Of a DNA stretch of 64,000 nt, positions 36,268-46,800 are shown one piece after another. This DNA is from Derxia lacustris (GTDB lineage: Bacteria; Pseudomonadota; Gammaproteobacteria; Burkholderiales; Burkholderiaceae_E). Within the stretch, counting starts at the first letter, position 1. Every line of letters starts with the position of its first letter. The stretch is taken from contig NZ_MUHU01000050.1 in the NCBI RefSeq assembly GCF_002105195.1, positions 154,157 to 218,156 of the forward strand. The letters run 5' to 3'. The notes under the pieces are model-generated. The model searched no databases. It worked only from the letters and a program-made list of their open reading frames with translations, and was not told where the DNA came from. Made by a program: the position numbers and the translations under genes.

Positions 36268-37986
36268 TCACTCCTCGGCCGCGAGCCAGTAGCCGCGGCC
36301 GGGTTTGTATTTGAAACCCTGGCGGATCAATTGCAAAACCACGTCTGCATTGGCAACCGGATCGGCACGAACCCAGAGCGATCCACCCTTCGGCCGCAAA
36401 TCCTCCACCGGAATCGAACTCGCTCGGCACCATTCGAGCAAGGCCCACAAGCCCTCATCGGCATATTTGTGCGCGGCGGTCGATTCGTGCGCCGAGCGCA
36501 GCGGCCGCGCCGAACCTTGCGGAACGGAAATTGCCGGCTCGCTGTAATGGCGCGGTTTGCCATCGGGCCAGAAACCGATCTTCGGGCAGATGGCCTGATC
36601 GAATTTGCTTTCCCAGGAACTGGCGTGTGAATAACGCTCGGCATTGCTGCGTGGCTTCAACACATAGATATCGAGCTGGCGCTGATCCAGATTGCCCGTG
36701 AACTTGTCGACCGGAATGGCAAAGCAGGCATTGCCGGTCACGCCAAATTCAATCAGATACCAGCTGCCGATCCGCATCACGAAAGCATTGTTCTCGCGCG
36801 TAGTGCTGCCGACCAATATCCGATCCTGTCCGGCCATGCGCGCACGCAATTGCCGGAATTCGGCGCTGCGGTTGTTGAGGGCATCGCTGCCGAGCACGAA
36901 CCACATCTGCTCGATGGCATCCGCGAAACGCAGCCAGTAATCGAGCCGGCGGGTATCGCTGCGGCCGCTGTCGGACAGCAATTCAAAAAAGTCGTGGATC
37001 AGCCGGCGCTTGAGCCAGCCGTCGACCATCTGGCGCGCCGCTTCGTCCTGCACCCAGGCATCCCAGGCGGTGCGCCTGAGCCAGGGATTGCCGATGTGCT
37101 CGACGGCCAGATCGCGCAGGCGCGGATGTTCGGGACGCTCGCTGGCGCGCCGGTAGCGCCTGAGCAATTCGGCCAGCACATCGCGCCGGGTGGCGGCGCT
37201 GGGCTGCAAGTCGGTCAGGCCGGCGGCGAGCTTGAGCGCTTCAGGCAGGGCCAGCTTGAAGGCCGGATCGGTGCGCCGGCAGATGTCGCGCAGATAGGCG
37301 TGGATCACCTCCTGCCACAGCCACGACTGGCGGCTGACGCCAAGCTCGGCGCAGACGCTGGCGAACTGGCTCGACTCGCCGTGATGCAGATCGGCCACAT
37401 AGGGTGCGCAGGGGTCGTCGCCGAGCAGGCTCCGATGCTCGACCAGCATCAGCACCCAGCCCGGCGCGGCCCGGCCGCCGACCGACGTGGCCACGATCGA
37501 CAGGCCGGCCGACAGATAGGCCCGCAGCGACCGGAAATTGCGCTCGGTGGCCGGACCCGGCGACTCGATCCGCTCGAAGCTGAAATACGACTGGAGCAGC
37601 GCCTGATAGCAGCGCCGGAAGCGGCGTGGCTCGCTGCGCTGCCGGTCGACATCGCCCAGCACCCGGTCGATCTGGCCGGGCTCGTCGATCAGCCGCAGGC
37701 CGCCATTGCGCGGCGCCAGCGTCAGGCCGTAGCACAGGTATTTGAGCTGGTTGAAACCGGCCGGCGGGCGGCCCTGGCGAAACGCGGTCACCACATCCTG
37801 GATGCTGGCCAGCGGCGGCGCCGAGGCCATGCCGTCAAAGCTGCGCTCGACCTTGCGCAGCACCTGCGTGAAGGCCTGCGGATCGCCCCAGGGTGTGGCG
37901 CCAAACACTTGTTCGGGCGCCATCGCAGCATCGAGCCGGCGCCGCAGCGCTTCGAGCTCCGGGCTCAGTGGTCTTGGATCGGGCAT
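36268..37986 (-). CDS. zorC: Zorya type I ZorC, EH_Signature domain protein
   Basis: The 572-residue soluble protein is the expected third gene of type I Zorya. Recognisable parts are the long helical N-terminal half and a C-terminal EH_Signature region with DEAARQMVDGWLKRRLIHDFFELL, ARMAGQDRILVGSTTRENNAFVMRIGSWYLIEFGVTGNACF and YVLKPRSNAERYSHASSWESKFDQAICPKIGFWP. ZorC is reported to bind DNA and act with ZorD. Its start lies inside the zorB 3' end (22-bp overlap), which indicates coupled translation. Base use in its C-terminal part appears slightly less GC-rich than the flanks. Confidence 0.9.
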   Translation of the reverse strand: MPDPRPLSPELEALRRRLDAAMAPEQVFGATPWGDPQAFTQVLRKVERSFDGMASAPPLASIQDVVTAFRQGRPPAGFNQLKYLCYGLTLAPRNGGLRLIDEPGQIDRVLGDVDRQRSEPRRFRRCYQALLQSYFSFERIESPGPATERNFRSLRAYLSAGLSIVATSVGGRAAPGWVLMLVEHRSLLGDDPCAPYVADLHHGESSQFASVCAELGVSRQSWLWQEVIHAYLRDICRRTDPAFKLALPEALKLAAGLTDLQPSAATRRDVLAELLRRYRRASERPEHPRLRDLAVEHIGNPWLRRTAWDAWVQDEAARQMVDGWLKRRLIHDFFELLSDSGRSDTRRLDYWLRFADAIEQMWFVLGSDALNNRSAEFRQLRARMAGQDRILVGSTTRENNAFVMRIGSWYLIEFGVTGNACFAIPVDKFTGNLDQRQLDIYVLKPRSNAERYSHASSWESKFDQAICPKIGFWPDGKPRHYSEPAISVPQGSARPLRSAHESTAAHKYADEGLWALLEWCRASSIPVEDLRPKGGSLWVRADPVANADVVLQLIRQGFKYKPGRGYWLAAEE

Positions 37987-38723
37987 CGCTCTTGCGGGTT
38001 GAGCGCCGCATCGAGTGCGGCTTCATCGACGCCGGCCGGCGCGGCGCCAGCCGCCTCCAGTTGTCGCTCGTCGCGGGTCTTGAATTCGAGCTTGAACTCG
38101 ATGCGCCGGCTTTCGGCCGGGTTGTCGCGCAGCGAGTTGAACGAAGCGCCGCCGACGAAAAAGCGCTGGGCAATCATGCGGCGGTCGTCGCTGCCGAGCG
38201 GCGCGTCGGGTGGCGCGGCGGTGAGCAGGGTGCACAGCACCCGCTCCGAGCGTTGCAGGCTCAGATTCAGATTGAACAGATAGCTGCCGCTGCGGCTGGC
38301 ATAGCCCTCGACCACGGCGCGCTTGAACCAGTGCTTGCCGGCCTCGCTGCTGCGCAGCCGGTCGAGTAGCAGCGGCGTGAAGCTGCGCAACAGCGCGTTC
38401 TGGGCCGGCGATAGCGTGTTCTGGCCCTCGCGTTCAAAGGTGGCGCGCGGACCGAAGTCGATGGTGGTGCCGACGACCTTCACGCCCTCGAACTGCGCCG
38501 CGACCAGCCTGACCTCCTGCATCAGCGCTTCGATGTCGGCGTGGCGCTGGGCCTCGCCGCGGTCGACCTCGGAAATCTTCTTGGTCACGGCGAGCAGGGC
38601 GACGCTCATCACCACCAGAAACAGCACCATCAGCGCCGACATCAGATCGGAGAAGGAAATCCAGAACGGCTTTTCGCCGTCGTCGCGCGGCTTGCGCGCC
38701 ACCGGTGTTTGCAGATTCAGCAT
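37965..38723 (-). CDS. zorB: Zorya ZorB, OmpA-domain stator subunit
   Basis: The 252-residue protein has a single N-terminal transmembrane helix FWISFSDLMSALMVLFLVV with the ion-carrying aspartate D26, matching the position reported as essential in E. coli ZorB. A linker and a C-terminal OmpA-like peptidoglycan-binding domain follow (VVEGYASRSGSYLFNLNLSLQRSERV and RIEFKLEF). It forms, with ZorA, a MotAB-like proton-driven motor anchored to the cell wall. The gene starts 17 bp after the zorA stop and overlaps zorC. Confidence 0.93.
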   Translation of the reverse strand: MLNLQTPVARKPRDDGEKPFWISFSDLMSALMVLFLVVMSVALLAVTKKISEVDRGEAQRHADIEALMQEVRLVAAQFEGVKVVGTTIDFGPRATFEREGQNTLSPAQNALLRSFTPLLLDRLRSSEAGKHWFKRAVVEGYASRSGSYLFNLNLSLQRSERVLCTLLTAAPPDAPLGSDDRRMIAQRFFVGGASFNSLRDNPAESRRIEFKLEFKTRDERQLEAAGAAPAGVDEAALDAALNPQERCPIQDH

Positions 38724-38740
38724 GGCTCAGGCCCTTGGGC

Positions 38741-40720
38741 TCAGGGACGGCGCGGCAGGCCGTCGAGCGTGTCGCCCAGATCCTGAATCGCGCCGCGCAG
38801 CGCTTCGACCGCCTTGCCCAGCTCCTGATGGAAGCTGGCATTGCCCTGGCGCAGGGTTTTTTCCATGCCGCTGGCAAATGCCGCGTGGCTGGCGACCAGG
38901 GTGTCGCTCACGCTCTTGAGATAACTGTCGGCCTGGGTCTGGGCCTGGGCCAGCTTGCCGGCTGCCGACTCCAGGCTGCCGACCAGCTGGGTGTTCATGC
39001 CGGCGTCGCGGCGTACGCCGTCCACCAGTGCGCGCAGCTCGCTCACCATGCCGGCCACGGCGCTGCGGGCTTCGCGCTGCTCGCCGAGGGCTTGCTGGGC
39101 GGCAGCGGTCACGTTGGCGAGCGATTTGGCCGCTGTCGTCAGCGACTCGATGCCGGCATCCACCGCATCGGCGGCCGAGCTCATGGCATTGAGGCTGGAT
39201 TCCAGCCGGATCGAGGCGCCGTTCAGCCGCTCGGCGCCGCTGGCCATGCGGCCCACGTTTTCGTCCACGCCGCTGCGCATGCGCTCGACCGACGTCTGCA
39301 TGGTCTGGGCGGCGGCCTCGACTGCCTGGGCCAGCGCGCCGAGCTGCTTGCCCTGGGCCGCGAGCGCCTGCTCGGCTTCGGTCGCCAGCTTCTGGGTGCG
39401 TTCGGCCACGTCGGCATTCGAGCGCTCGGACTGTGCCTGGAGCTGACGCACCAGCGCAGCACTGGTTTCGCCGAGCTCCGCAAAGGTCTTGACCATCAGC
39501 TCGGCGGTCTGGCCCTGGCCTTCCTGAACCATGCCGCGCAGCTGATCGACGAAGGTCAGCATCCGCGCATCGCTCTCGGCCTGGCGCGCGGCCATGCTTT
39601 CCATCAACGCCTCCATGCGCAGTGCCATCTTGTCGGCCGCGCCCGAGCCGGCCTGCTCGATGCGCCCGGCCAGCTGGTCGAAGCGCTGCGCCGTGGTCTG
39701 CATGGTCTGCGCGGTTTCCTTGAGCAGCTCGCTCATGCCCGACAGCTGGCCGCCGAACATGCCTTCCATGCGGCTGGCGAAGCTGGCCAGCACATCGGTG
39801 AGCAGCCGGTTGACCGCATCGCCCTGCTGGCTGCTCACGTTCTTGACCGCACCCGAAATCTCTTCCAGCGGCGCCTTGAGTCCCTCGGTGATCGAGCTGG
39901 CAATGGTCTGCGCCATCTGCGCGCTGCTGGCGGTGAGGGTGGCCATCTGCCGCTCGGTCAGCTCGGTGAGGATGGTCTTCAGATCGCTGACCAGGGCCTC
40001 CTTGATGTGCATGGCCTGGGTCGCCGAGGTCTCGCTGGCGTTGGCCAGACGCTGGAGATATTCGGCGCCGGAACCGCTTTCGAACAACTCATCGATGGCG
40101 CCGCAAAGCTTTTCGACTGCGGCATAACAATGATTGATCCACCATTTCTCGATGCCGGTCGCCAGGATGGCCAGAAAGATCGCCGAGGCTGAAACGATGA
40201 ATGCATGACCGACGGCATCGAGCAATGCCTTGAGGCTTGCGCCGACTTGTTCCGGCTCGACAGCGGCATCGAAGCCCTGGAGTCCGTGAATCAGTCCAAA
40301 AAACGTGCCGATGATTCCCAGCCCGGTCATCAGGCCGGGCAAATGCTTGAAGAATTCTGAGTTGATGCGTGAGTCGATCAGGACCGATTCATTGAAGAAG
40401 GTGCTGGCAAGCGCAGTGGCACGCCAGCGCGAAACCACGAGCATGCCATCGGCGGACAGCGTCTTTTGCGGATCGAGCGTGTGCTTGTATTCATGCCAGC
40501 AATGCCGCAGCGTTTCCGATTGCTTGAATGCACTGTCGATCCGATCCATATCCACAGGGCTGCCGCCGGTGGCCGATGAAGCGAGCAGCTGGATTGCCTG
40601 GCTCAGTTCCCGAAACGTACGCCGAGCGGGAAGCAGAAAGTAGCCAATGAATGCAATCGACAAGGCGGCAAGAAATGCACCGATGATCCAAGGCACTGCG
40701 CTGAGAAAAAATTCGGACAT
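38741..40720 (-). CDS. zorA: Zorya ZorA, MotA/ExbB-like motor subunit with long cytoplasmic tail
   Basis: The 659-residue protein has an N-terminal helix (about 5-30), a MotA/TolQ-like core with LPGLMTGLGIIGTFFGLIHGL and AVGHAFIVSASAIFLAILATGIEKWW, and a tail of about 400 residues rich in Ala, Gln, Glu and Met. The tail looks like a long helical coiled coil, as in Zorya type I. The ATG at 40720 is chosen because it begins just before TM1; no good ribosome site is visible, and a GTG at 40759 in the same frame is an alternative. It starts the four-gene defence operon, whose promoter should lie in the 165-bp gap to the RTX gene. Confidence 0.93.
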   Translation of the reverse strand: MSEFFLSAVPWIIGAFLAALSIAFIGYFLLPARRTFRELSQAIQLLASSATGGSPVDMDRIDSAFKQSETLRHCWHEYKHTLDPQKTLSADGMLVVSRWRATALASTFFNESVLIDSRINSEFFKHLPGLMTGLGIIGTFFGLIHGLQGFDAAVEPEQVGASLKALLDAVGHAFIVSASAIFLAILATGIEKWWINHCYAAVEKLCGAIDELFESGSGAEYLQRLANASETSATQAMHIKEALVSDLKTILTELTERQMATLTASSAQMAQTIASSITEGLKAPLEEISGAVKNVSSQQGDAVNRLLTDVLASFASRMEGMFGGQLSGMSELLKETAQTMQTTAQRFDQLAGRIEQAGSGAADKMALRMEALMESMAARQAESDARMLTFVDQLRGMVQEGQGQTAELMVKTFAELGETSAALVRQLQAQSERSNADVAERTQKLATEAEQALAAQGKQLGALAQAVEAAAQTMQTSVERMRSGVDENVGRMASGAERLNGASIRLESSLNAMSSAADAVDAGIESLTTAAKSLANVTAAAQQALGEQREARSAVAGMVSELRALVDGVRRDAGMNTQLVGSLESAAGKLAQAQTQADSYLKSVSDTLVASHAAFASGMEKTLRQGNASFHQELGKAVEALRGAIQDLGDTLDGLPRRP

Positions 40721-40769
40721 GAATTCAGGCTGACGAATAAAGGTTAGGCAATTGCGCACAAATTGAAGT

Positions 40770-40808
40770 CGAAGGGGGATGAATCGCTTGCCGACTCATC
40801 CCCCTTCG
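40770..40808. terminator. Strong hairpin between RTX gene and Zorya
   Basis: CGAAGGGGGATGA (40770-40782) and TCATCCCCCTTCG (40796-40808) form a perfect 13-bp stem with a 13-nt loop, 78 bp after the RTX stop on the minus strand and 50 bp before the zorA start. The flanking T runs are short. It most likely ends RTX transcription and insulates Zorya. Confidence 0.65.
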
Positions 40809-40885
40809 CGTTTCGTGCCCGGAAATGTACGCGAAACCTTCCGCAATTCCCCGCCGAACCTCATCGAATCGCCGCGTTGGCGCAA

Positions 40886-43800
40886 TCAAACGATGAAGAT
40901 GTCCCCCGCCGTCACCGTCGCGCCGCCGAGCAGCGTGGCGACCAGCACCGCCGCATGCGCGCCCGTGCCGTCGTCGTCGTAGAACAGCTTGCCGCTGGCG
41001 GCGTCGAAGATGACGCGGTCGCCGGCATCGAGCGCTGCCTTGCCGGCGACGAAGGCCGCGGCATCCAGCGCGCCGACCGAGCCCAGGGCCGAGTAGGCGC
41101 TGCGCGCGAATTCGAGCCGGTCGTCGACCGAGCTGAAGTCGGTGATGCGGTCGGCATTGGTCGTGGCATCGGCGGCAGTGGTGAAGCGGAAGGCGTCGAG
41201 CCCGGCGCCGCCCGCGAGCGAGTCGAGGCCGGCGCCGCCGATCAGCGTGTCGTCGCCGAGGCCGCCGAGCAGCGTGTCGGCGCCGCTGCCGCCATCGAGC
41301 AGATTGGCCGCCGCATTGCCGGTGATGCGGTTGTCGAGCGCATTGCCGCTGCCGTCGATGGCGGCGCTGCCGGTGAGCACCAGCCATTCCAGATTGGCGC
41401 CGAGCTTGAAGCTGACCGAGGCCTGCACCGTGTCGATCTCGTCGGCCACAGTTGACGAATCGCTGACCACGTCGCCGAGCGAATCGACCACATAGGTATC
41501 GGCGCCGGCGCCGCCCATGAGCGTGTCGTTGCCGGCGCCGCCGTTGAGCACATTGGCCGCCGCATTGCCGGTGATGCGGTTGTCGAGCGCATTGCCGGTG
41601 CCGTTGATCGCATCGCTGCCGGTCAGGAACAGGGTCTCGACATTGGCGGTGAGCTTGTAGCTGACGCTGGCGCGCACCACGTCGATCTCGTCGGTCAGGG
41701 TCGAGGTTTCGCTGACCAGATCGCCGGCCGAGTCGACGTAATAGATGTCGTTGCCGAGGCCGCCGATCAGCGTGTCGGCGCCGGCGCCGCCGTTGAGCGT
41801 GTTGTCGGCGGCGTTGCCGGTGATGCGGTTGTCGAGCGCATTGCCGCTGCCGTTGATCGCGTCGGTGCCGGTGAGCAGCAGGTTCTCGACATTGGCGCCG
41901 AGCGTGTAGCTGATGGATGAGCGCACGGTGTCGATCTCGTCGAGCGCGGCCGAGGCTTCGATGACGACATCGGTGCTGGCATTGACCGTGTACACATCGT
42001 TGCCGCTGCCGCCGTCGAGCGTGTCGCTGCCGGCGCCGCCGTCGAGCGAATCGTTGCCGGCGCCGCCGATCAGCAGGTCGTTGCCGGCGTCGCCGCTCAG
42101 CACGTTGTCGGCCGCGTTGCCGGTGAGCGTGTTGGCCAGCGCGTTGCCCGAGCCGTTGAGCGCGCCGGCGTCGAGCACCAGGTTTTCCACATAGCTGCCG
42201 AGCTTGATGCTGACGCTGCTGCGCACGGTGTCGGTGCCGCCGCCGGCCACTTCGGCGATGGCGTCGTCGGCCGAGTCGACGAAGTACAGGTCGTCGCCGG
42301 CGCCGCCATAGAGCGAGTCGTCGCCGCTGCCGCCGTCGAGCGTGTCGTTGCCGTCGGCGCCGAACAGCCGGTCGTCGCCGCTGCCGCCGGCGAGCGCATC
42401 GTTGCCGGCACGGCCTTCGAGCCGGTCGGCGCCGGCACCGCCGTCGAGCCGGTCGTCGAACGAGCCGCCGTAAAGCGTGTCGGCGCCGTCGCCGCCGCTG
42501 CGCACCAGGGCGCCGCCGTTGGCCAGCGTGAAGCTGGCGCTGGCCGTGCCGCCGTCGGGATCGGTCACGCCGATCTCGACGAGGTAGCTGGCGACGCTGC
42601 CCGCCGGCGCAATGCCCGACAGCACATGCGTGGTGGCGTCATAGCCGAGCCAGCTCGGCAGCGGCTGGCCGCCGTCGACGGTGACGCTGAAGTTGAGCGC
42701 GGCATCGCTTTCCACATCGCGCGCCACGTCGTCGAGATCGATGCTGAAGAGCAGATCGCCGCTGTCGAAGTAGAGCTTGTCGGCCAGCGTCAGCACCGGC
42801 ACGTCGTTGACCGGCGTCACCTCGAAATGCACCTGGCGCGTGGCCAGGCTGCCTTCATCGTCGGCCACGGTGTAGCTGAACACGCTGCTGCCGTTGGCAT
42901 CGGCCGTGGGCGTGAACAGCAGGCCGGCGAGCTGGCCGGCGCCGATCCATTGCCCGGCCGCGAGTGCCGTGCCGTCGGCCAGCGTCAGGCTGCCGCCGGC
43001 CGGCAGGCCGTCGATGCGCACGCTCGGCGTGCCGCCGTCGGCGTCGGCGGGTGCGGTCAGGCCGAGCGGCGTGGCGCCGGCGTCTTCCAGCAGCGTGACG
43101 GTCTTGTCGTCGGGCAGCGTGGGCAGCGCGGCATTGCCGACCAGCGGCTGCACCGCCTGCACGAAATTGGCGGCGCGCAGCGTGCCCGGTGCAATCCCTT
43201 GCAGCAGCGCCAGCGTGACAAAGCCGGCGCCGTCGGCCGCGCCAGTGGCGTCCACCTCCAGCACCGTGTCGCTGCCGGAGCCGGCCAGCCGCAGATGGCC
43301 GCTGGCGAAGGGATCGCTGCCGGCCGCGAGGCCCAGCTGACTGAGGATGGCCGACAGATCGAGCCGGTCGCCGCCCGTGCCGGCGGTGAAGTCGGTGACC
43401 GTCACCGGCGCCAGCCCGGCCTGCAAGGCGGCGAGCGACAGCCGCAGCGTGTCGCTGCCGGCGCCGGTGGTGACCGTGGCGCTGGCGCCGCCGTCGAGTG
43501 CCAGATCGATGCTGTCGCTGCCGGCACCGGCGTCGATGACCAGCGCGCTGCCGCTGGCCGCGATGCTGTCGTCGCCGAGGCCGCCGAGCACGCTCGTGCC
43601 GAGCGCGGCATGCAGCGTGAGGGTGTCGTTGTCGGCGCCGCCGTCGAGCAGGCCGCCGGCGCTGGCGCCGCCGAGGTAGTCGATGACGTCGTTGCCGTTG
43701 TCGCCGCGCAGCGTGTCGTTGCCGCTGCCGAGCAGGCTGTCGGCGCCGTCGCCGCCGCTGGCGCTGTCGGCATCGGCCAGGCTGGATGGATTGGCCAGCG

Positions 43801-46800
43801 CATCGAGCGTGTCGTTGCCGGCGCCGCCGATCAGCGTGTCGTTGCCGCTGCCGCCGTTGAGGCTGTCGCGGCCGTCGCCGCCGTCGAGATAGTCGTCGCC
43901 GGCATCGCCGTTGAGGCCGGCGCCGGCGTAGTGCAGGCCGCTGCGGTCGGCCTCGAAGGCGGCCGTGTCGTCGCCGGCACTGCCGTAGACGGTGTCGTTG
44001 CCGGCGCCGCCAAACACCGCGTCGTCGCCGTAGTTGCCCATCAGCAGGTCGTCGCCGCCCAGGCCGAGCAGGGTGTCGCTGCCGTCGCCGCCGGCCAGCG
44101 TGTCGTTGCCGCCAAAGCCGCCGTCGAGCAGATCGTCGTCGCCCAGGCCGGCGAGGTAGTCGCCGCTGTCGCCGCCGATCAGGGTGTCGGCATCGAGGCT
44201 GCCGTTGATGCCGCGCACCGCGCTGTCGCCGGCCGGCGCGATCGCATCGACGAAATTGGCCGCGACAAAGCCGCCCGGCGCGGTGTTGGCCAGCTCGGCC
44301 ACGGTGAGCCATTGCGTGCCGTCGGCCGGACCGCCGAGGTCGGCCTGCAACAGCGTGCCGCTGCCGCCCGCGACCAGCCGCAGCCAGCCGGTGGTGAAGG
44401 GATTGCCGTAGTCGTAGCCCAGCTCCGCCAGCCGGCCGAGCACGCCCGACAGGTCGATGCGGTCGCCGCCGGCGCCGGTGCTGAAGTCGGTGATGACGCT
44501 GGCGGCGAGGCCGGCCTCGACGGCACGCAGCGACAGCCGCAGCAGATCGCTGCCGGCGCCGGTCGTGACCGTGGCCGAGGCGTTGTCCCAGGCGGCCAGA
44601 TCGATGGTGTCGGCACCGGCGCCGGCGTCGATGACCAGCGCCGCGCCCGAGGCCACGATGCTGTCGTCGCCCAGGCCGCCGATCAGCGTGCTGGCGTCGA
44701 GCGCGCCGGCGCCGGCCAGCAGGCTGTCGTTGCCGTCGCCGCCGTCCACGCTGAGCGCGGCGCCGCCGTCTTCGAGCGCGATGCTGTCGTTGCCGGCGCC
44801 GCCCAGCACCGTGCTGTTGCGCGCGCCGTGCAGGCTGATCGCATCGTCGTCGGCGCCGCCGTCGATCAGGCCGCCGCTCAGGCCGCTGCCGCTGTAGACG
44901 ATCCAGTCGCTGCCGGCGTCGCCGCGCAGCGTGTCCTGGCCGCCGCCAAACAGCTGGTCGGCGCCGTCGCCGCCGCTGACCGAGTCGATGTCGGGCAGGC
45001 CGGCGGTCTCGTGATTGGCCCAGAGCAGGTCGTCGCCGCTGCCGCCAATGAGCGTGTCGTTGCCGGTGCCGCCGTCGATCTGGTCGCTGCCGCTGCCGCC
45101 GTCGATGAGGTCGTCGCCGGCATCGCCGTTGAGGCCGGCGGCGGCGTATTGCACGCCCTTGTAGATGTCGCCGAACCAGGCCACGTCGTCGCCGGCGCCG
45201 CCGAGCAGCGTGTCGTTGCCGGCGCCGCCGATGAGCACGTCGTTGCCGTCGCCGCCGTCGAGCGAATCGGCGCCGCCAAAGCCGAGCAGGCTGTCGTCGC
45301 CGTCGCCGCCGGCCAGGGTGTCGGCGCCGCCAAAGCCGCCGTCGAGCAGATCGTTGCCGCCCAGGCCGCTCAGGCTGTCGCTGCCTTCGGCGCCGAGCAG
45401 GCGGTCGGCGTCGCCGCTGCCGGCCAGCGTGCGCGGCGTGGTGATGCCGGTCGGCGCGATCGCGTCGACGAAGTTGTCGGCCTTGAAGGCCGAGGGCGCG
45501 AGGTTCTGGAACAGCGCCAGCGTGATCCATTGGCTGCCGTCGGCCGGCCCGCCCAGATCGGCCTGCAACAGCGTGCCGCCGTCCGCGGCCACCAGCTTGA
45601 GCCAGCCGGTGGTGAAGGGATTGCCGTAGTCGTAGCCCAGCTCGGCGAGCCGGCCCAGCACGCCCGACAGATCGATGCGGTCGCCGCCGACGCCGGCGGT
45701 GAAATCGGCGATGACGCTGGCGGCATGGCCGGCCTCGACGGCGCGCAGCGACAGCCGCAGCAGATCGCTGCCGGCGCCGGTGGTGACCGTGGCCGAGGCG
45801 TTGTCCCAGGCGGCCAGATCGATGGTGTCGGCGCCGGCGCCGGCATCGATGACCAGCCCGTCGCCCGAGGCCACGATGCTGTCGTTGCCGAGGCCGCCGA
45901 TCAGCGTCGCGGCGTCGTTGGCGCTGCCGCCGGCCGCGATGCTGTCGTTGCCGTCGCCGGCATCGACGCGCAGGCCGCTGCTGCCGCCGAGCAGGCTGAT
46001 GCTGTCGTTGCCGCTGCCGCCCAGCACCGTGCCGCCGAGCGCGCGCGTGATCGCAATCACGTCGTTGTCGGCGCCGCCGTCGACCAGGCCGGCGTACTGG
46101 CCCGCGCCATCGAAAGCGATCCAGTCGTCGCCGGCGTCGCCGCGCAGCGTGTCGTTGCCGCCGCCGCCGGAAATGAAGTCGATGCCGTCGCCGCCGCTGG
46201 CCGAATCGGCATCGGATTCGCCAAGGCCGCCGTGATCGACCGAGAGCGTGTCCTCGCCGGCGCCGCCGAGCAGGGTGTCGTTGCCGCTGCCGCCGTCGAG
46301 CCGGTCGGCGCCGTCGCCGCCGTCGATCAGGTCGTCGCCGGCCTCGCCGTTGAGACCGGCGCCGTTGTACTGGCGGCCCTTGTAGTCGCCGCCAAACCAG
46401 AACGCGTCGTCGCCATCGCCACCGCGCAGCGTGTCGTTGCCGGCACCGCCAAACAGCGCATCGTTGTCGGCGCCGCCGAGCAGCGAATCGGCATCGCCCA
46501 TGCCGAGCAGGGTGTCGTCGCCGGCGCCGCCGTCGAGCGTGTCGGCACCGCCGCTGCCGCCGTCGAGGAAATCGTTGCCGCCCAGGCCGGCGATGCTGTC
46601 GCTGCCCGAGGTCGAGCGCAGTTCGGCGGTCGGCAGCAGGTCGGTGATGCTGTCGTCGCCATCGCTGCCGGTCACGCTGCGGCCGGCGGCGCTGCCGAAC
46701 GGCGGGATGAAGTTGGCGCTGTAGTCGAAGGCGCCCGGCGCAACGCCGGCGAGGCGCGCCAGCGTGACCCACTGGCTGCCGTCGCCGGGGCCGCTCAGGT

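Noticed and set aside
32816..36292. 1,158-codon plus-strand frame opposite zorD.
   Set aside because: Composition is a shadow (poly-Arg/Gln/Ala), with no motif. The minus-strand frame has complete SNF2 motifs.
40721..40759. Extended zorA start at GTG 40759.
   Set aside because: It would add 13 residues before TM1 with no ribosome site. The ATG at 40720 starts at the expected place, although its ribosome site is also weak.
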